A stretch of 6,976 bases of DNA from assembly GCA_002495945.1 (NCBI GenBank), contig DAHU01000008.1, positions 27,691 through 34,666 on the forward strand, given 5' to 3'. A program made the translations under genes and the position numbers. Below are positions 6,018 to 6,976 of this stretch, piece by piece. The notes beneath the pieces were generated by a model. That model was not told the origin of the DNA, made no database searches, and saw only the letters and a program-made list of their open reading frames with translations. The number at the start of each line of letters is the position of its first letter. Position 1 is the stretch's first letter. Origin of the DNA: Euryarchaeota archaeon UBA13. Lineage in GTDB: Archaea > Thermoplasmatota > Poseidoniia > Poseidoniales > Poseidoniaceae.

Positions 6018-6976
6018 GTGGCAAGTCAGTTGTCAAATCGAGAGTGGTTGGAATCAACCAAATCCAGCGGTATGGCACTCGGTCTTGGAAATACTCGCGC
6101 AATATTATCATCATTAGACATCAAATTAGATGATACAACTGTTATTCATGTCGCTGGTAGTAACGGCAAAGGCACCCTGTGTTCACTGCTTGCAACATCA
6201 ATAACTCTCAACGGTGATTCTAATATTTTCTTTTCATCACCGCATCTATGCCGAATTGAAGAACGAGTAAGGGTGAACGGTGTTCCTGTCAGTCCTAACC
6301 AGTTCGACGGTGCTCTAAACACTGTGAGGGGCACTGCTAAACAACTGTCAATTAATCCTACATTCTTTGAAACGACCTTCTTGACAGCCATGGTGATTGC
6401 GGCGGACTTGCAACCCAGATACTTGATTCTCGAAACCGGCCTTGGGGGAAGATTAGATGCGACAAGATGTGCTCCCGCAGACTTAGCGGTGTTAACAGCA
6501 ATTACTGAAGAACACACTGATATCCTTGGTGAAGATATTTACCAAATCATTCGAGAAAAAGCAGCAATTGCAAGGCCCGGAAAACCATTGATTGCTAGAA
6601 AGATGCCAATAAAAAATTATGAAAATACGGTCGTAAATTACACGCGAGAAAGTGCAAATACGAAATTGGGTGAGCGTCAGCAAGACGTTCCTTGCACATT
6701 TGTTGAGATTGATTCCAATACTGATGTGCTAAGTGAAGCGGCGCAAATCGCAAAACAAATATTTGCCACTTTAGATATTGATCAGTCAATGATTGAGTCA
6801 GCCAAAATCGGAATGAATTGGCCCGCTCGTTTGCAAGAGATTAAACTGGATTCAGGTCATAGATTAATTCTCGATGCAGCACATAACCCATCAGGCATTA
6901 GACGTGTCAAAGAACAGTTGGTTGAATTAGCCAAACGTGGAGATGACCGAGATAAAATTACTGTGATTTTCGGGAC
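6018..6976 (+). CDS. folC: FolC-family folylpolyglutamate synthase / dihydrofolate synthase (3' partial)
   Basis: A cytoplasmic Mur-ligase-type enzyme that uses ATP to join glutamate to dihydropteroate and/or to extend folate with further glutamates. Some 319 codons are present before the window ends; the family usually has about 420-430 residues, so roughly 100 C-terminal residues are missing. Counting from the GTG at 6018, visible motifs are the P-loop AGSNGKGT (46-53), ETGLGGRLDATR (139-150), EEHTDILG (164-171, with the metal-site His166), a REKAAIARPGKP stretch, WPARLQEI (268-275) at the start of the C-terminal domain, and LDAAHNP (285-291). The GTG start gives the short N-terminal lead usual before the P-loop; the frame is open back to 5970 with no ATG, and TTG codons at 6030 and 6048 are weaker alternatives. 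Whether it has one or both activities cannot be told from sequence. It diverges from the protease gene. Confidence 0.92.
   Translation, partial: MASQLSNREWLESTKSSGMALGLGNTRAILSSLDIKLDDTTVIHVAGSNGKGTLCSLLATSITLNGDSNIFFSSPHLCRIEERVRVNGVPVSPNQFDGALNTVRGTAKQLSINPTFFETTFLTAMVIAADLQPRYLILETGLGGRLDATRCAPADLAVLTAITEEHTDILGEDIYQIIREKAAIARPGKPLIARKMPIKNYENTVVNYTRESANTKLGERQQDVPCTFVEIDSNTDVLSEAAQIAKQIFATLDIDQSMIESAKIGMNWPARLQEIKLDSGHRLILDAAHNPSGIRRVKEQLVELAKRGDDRDKITVIFG

Noticed and set aside
6146..6517. Minus-strand open frame of 123 codons opposite folC
   Set aside because: The opposite strand encodes the FolC P-loop and GGRLDAT motifs, so this frame is an antisense shadow.
1..6976. tRNA or rRNA genes, CRISPR arrays, insertion sequences, long direct or inverted repeats
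   Set aside because: Nearly all the window is accounted for by four protein genes, and nothing with these signatures was seen on reading the one 100-base gap or the coding stretches.

Overview
The window is a densely coding piece of a prokaryotic chromosome with moderate to low G+C. It holds four protein genes and almost no intergenic DNA. An archaeal source is the best guess, and marine planktonic Euryarchaeota (Marine Group II / Poseidoniales type) fit well. The reasons are a presenilin/SPP-type GxGD membrane protease of archaeal nine-helix layout, A/T-rich TATA-like promoter sequence, and two genes with no Shine-Dalgarno site beside one with a clear site inside an operon. The serS gene is of the bacterial type, which occurs in many archaea, so it does not decide the question. 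The organism call is inference from gene content, not from a marker gene.

Layout, left to right. (1) Positions 1-2445, plus strand: a large multi-pass membrane protein of unknown function. About eight membrane helices are followed by a roughly 400-residue cytoplasmic part containing TPR-like helical repeats. Its frame is open to the left edge, so its N-terminus is probably missing. (2) Positions 2442-3734, minus strand: serS, a complete seryl-tRNA synthetase, converging on gene 1 with a 4-base overlap in which one TTAG carries both stop codons. (3) Positions 3743-5917, minus strand: a 724-residue presenilin-like aspartyl protease just upstream of serS in the same transcription direction. (4) Positions 5918-6017: a 100-bp divergent promoter region. 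(5) Positions 6018-6976, plus strand: the first three quarters of a FolC-family folylpolyglutamate/dihydrofolate synthase, cut by the right edge.

The protease and serS look like one transcription unit read leftward from the divergent promoter. The gap between them is 8 bases, and the serS ribosome-binding site overlaps the protease stop codon. folC is read rightward from the same region. No shared pathway links a membrane protease, a tRNA synthetase and a folate enzyme, so this looks like housekeeping neighbourhood rather than a dedicated system.

The most unusual element is the protease. It keeps the nine-helix fold with both catalytic aspartates, but carries about 370 residues of predicted extracytoplasmic, beta-propeller-like sequence between helices 3 and 4. 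That suggests a presenilin-type protease with a built-in sensor or substrate-recruiting ectodomain. No RNA genes, mobile elements, CRISPR arrays or long repeats were seen.
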